From: GCA-002790615 sp964438025
GTDB taxonomy: Bacteria > Patescibacteriota > Minisyncoccia > Moranbacterales > UBA2206
DNA: 5,256 nucleotides
Direction: 5' to 3'
NCBI GenBank assembly: GCA_964438025.1
Contig: CAYTIK010000036.1
Coordinates: 1 to 5,256, forward strand
Every line of letters begins with the position of its first letter. Position 1 is the first letter of the stretch. Positions 4,480 to 5,256 of this stretch are shown piece by piece. Position numbers and translations under genes: made by a program. A model generated the notes under the pieces. That model had not been told where the DNA came from and did no database searches. It saw nothing but the letters and a program-made list of their open reading frames with translations.

Positions 4480-5256
4480 ATGAAAATTTTAATAAATGCT
4501 AAGCTGCCTTCTACAGTCTGTGAAGTAGCCAGGGAAAATATAGGCAAAAATTACGCGAAAGAAGGTCACGAAGTTTTTTTTGATAAAAAAGACTATGCTG
4601 GTTTTGATATTATAATGTTCTTTTCATTAGAAAGCGAGGTGAAAAAAGCTAAAAAACAAAATCCGCAAGCCCTTATCGGAATCTTGGACCCGAAGCTAAA
4701 TAATAAAAGAGATGAATTGGAAGCAGGAGAGGCCGATTTTTTGTTAGTTAGTTCACTGGAACAGCAAGAATTCGCGTTAAAATTCAATCCGAATGTTCAA
4801 ATTTTCAATTGGTTTTTACCGATGGAACCGAAAGAAAAAATACACACAAAAAAAGATAAAATCATTATCGGATATCATGGAAATAAGATCCATTTAAATT
4901 GTTTTATTCATCACATAAAAGACACTCTGGAAAAAATAAAAGATTCCGGATGTAACATTGAACTTCACGCGATATACAATATTAAAAAATTAGGCTGTTG
5001 GAAAATAGGCGTGCCGGATATTACCGTAAGACATATCCAATGGGAAAGAGAAACATATTGCGATTATTTGTATAATTGCGACATCGGAATTGTTCCCAAT
5101 ATTCTGCCGGTTTCCCATTGGAGAACGGATATGCTAACAAGACTAATCAGTCATCCTATATCATTCAATTATAATAAAAAGGATTATTTTTTAAGATTTA
5201 AATTTAGTTCCAACCAAAATAGATTTTATGAATTCAGCCAATTAGGAATTCCGGTA
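4480..5256 (+). CDS. GT-B-like glycosyltransferase, 3' end beyond window
   Basis: The frame is open for 259 codons from ATG 4480 to the window edge without a stop. The N-terminus is a Rossmann start (MKILINAKLPS) followed by the YAKEGHEV segment (25-32) typical of GT-B enzymes, which place the donor in a cleft between two Rossmann domains. The second domain begins at IIIGYHGNK (128-136), continues through CDIGIVPN (200-207), and ends at the edge with KFSSNQNRFYEFSQLGIPV (241-259), which corresponds to the nucleotide-sugar binding loop with its conserved glutamate (E251) and GIPV. It resembles GT4-like enzymes but is divergent, and the N-terminal domain is short (about 120 residues). It follows the methyltransferase by 4 bp and is surely co-transcribed. 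Complete length and exact family are unknown. Confidence 0.8.
   Translation, partial: MKILINAKLPSTVCEVARENIGKNYAKEGHEVFFDKKDYAGFDIIMFFSLESEVKKAKKQNPQALIGILDPKLNNKRDELEAGEADFLLVSSLEQQEFALKFNPNVQIFNWFLPMEPKEKIHTKKDKIIIGYHGNKIHLNCFIHHIKDTLEKIKDSGCNIELHAIYNIKKLGCWKIGVPDITVRHIQWERETYCDYLYNCDIGIVPNILPVSHWRTDMLTRLISHPISFNYNKKDYFLRFKFSSNQNRFYEFSQLGIPV

Overview
The window is a surface-glycan (capsule, exopolysaccharide or lipoglycan) biosynthesis locus, with every convincing gene on the plus strand. Several traits together suggest an uncultured small-genome bacterium of the Candidate Phyla Radiation (Patescibacteria, Parcubacteria-like): degenerate short-period repeats built on CATGTTC and AACGTTATA, a stand-alone four-helix-bundle (S23/IVP/Avd-like) gene, an AAA_14/DUF4143 ATPase, and hardly any Shine-Dalgarno motifs. 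This placement is inference from style; there is no marker gene. TGA acts as a stop (2988-2990), so nothing suggests the recoded Gracilibacteria/SR1 code.

Left part (1-924): possibly the tail of an upstream gene, then about 180 bp of 7-bp degenerate tandem repeats in both orientations around a short unique core. The last repeat unit supplies the start codon of a DPM1-like family 2 glycosyltransferase (244-924).

Middle (925-1757): a small membrane protein of DUF2304 type (1395-1757) would normally sit directly behind such a glycosyltransferase. Here the pair is split by a compact element of about 470 bp (931-1401). It consists of a four-helix-bundle gene (988-1338) enclosed by two nested pairs of inverted repeats. 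In RNA the outer pair could form a 21-bp helix closed by one G-U wobble, with the whole gene in the loop. This is the layout of the S23-encoding intervening sequences known from some bacterial 23S rRNA genes, but here it lies between protein genes. Hand-counted GC falls from about 53% (421-720) to about 33% (1021-1320) and returns to about 45% (1441-1740), which fits an inserted cassette. It is the most interesting object in the window.

Right part (1758-5256): a strong promoter-like sequence (1809-1837) precedes an AAA_14/DUF4143 ATPase (1866-2990) of unknown role. It is followed by a tight run of three glycan genes: a GT2 glycosyltransferase (3022-3843), an SAM-dependent methyltransferase overlapping it by one base (3843-4475), and a GT-B-like glycosyltransferase (4480 to beyond the window end). 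The likely pathway logic is that the DPM1-like enzyme makes a polyprenyl-phosphate sugar (perhaps helped by the DUF2304 protein), while the downstream transferases and methyltransferase assemble and decorate a glycan. The four-helix-bundle and ATPase genes look like passengers.
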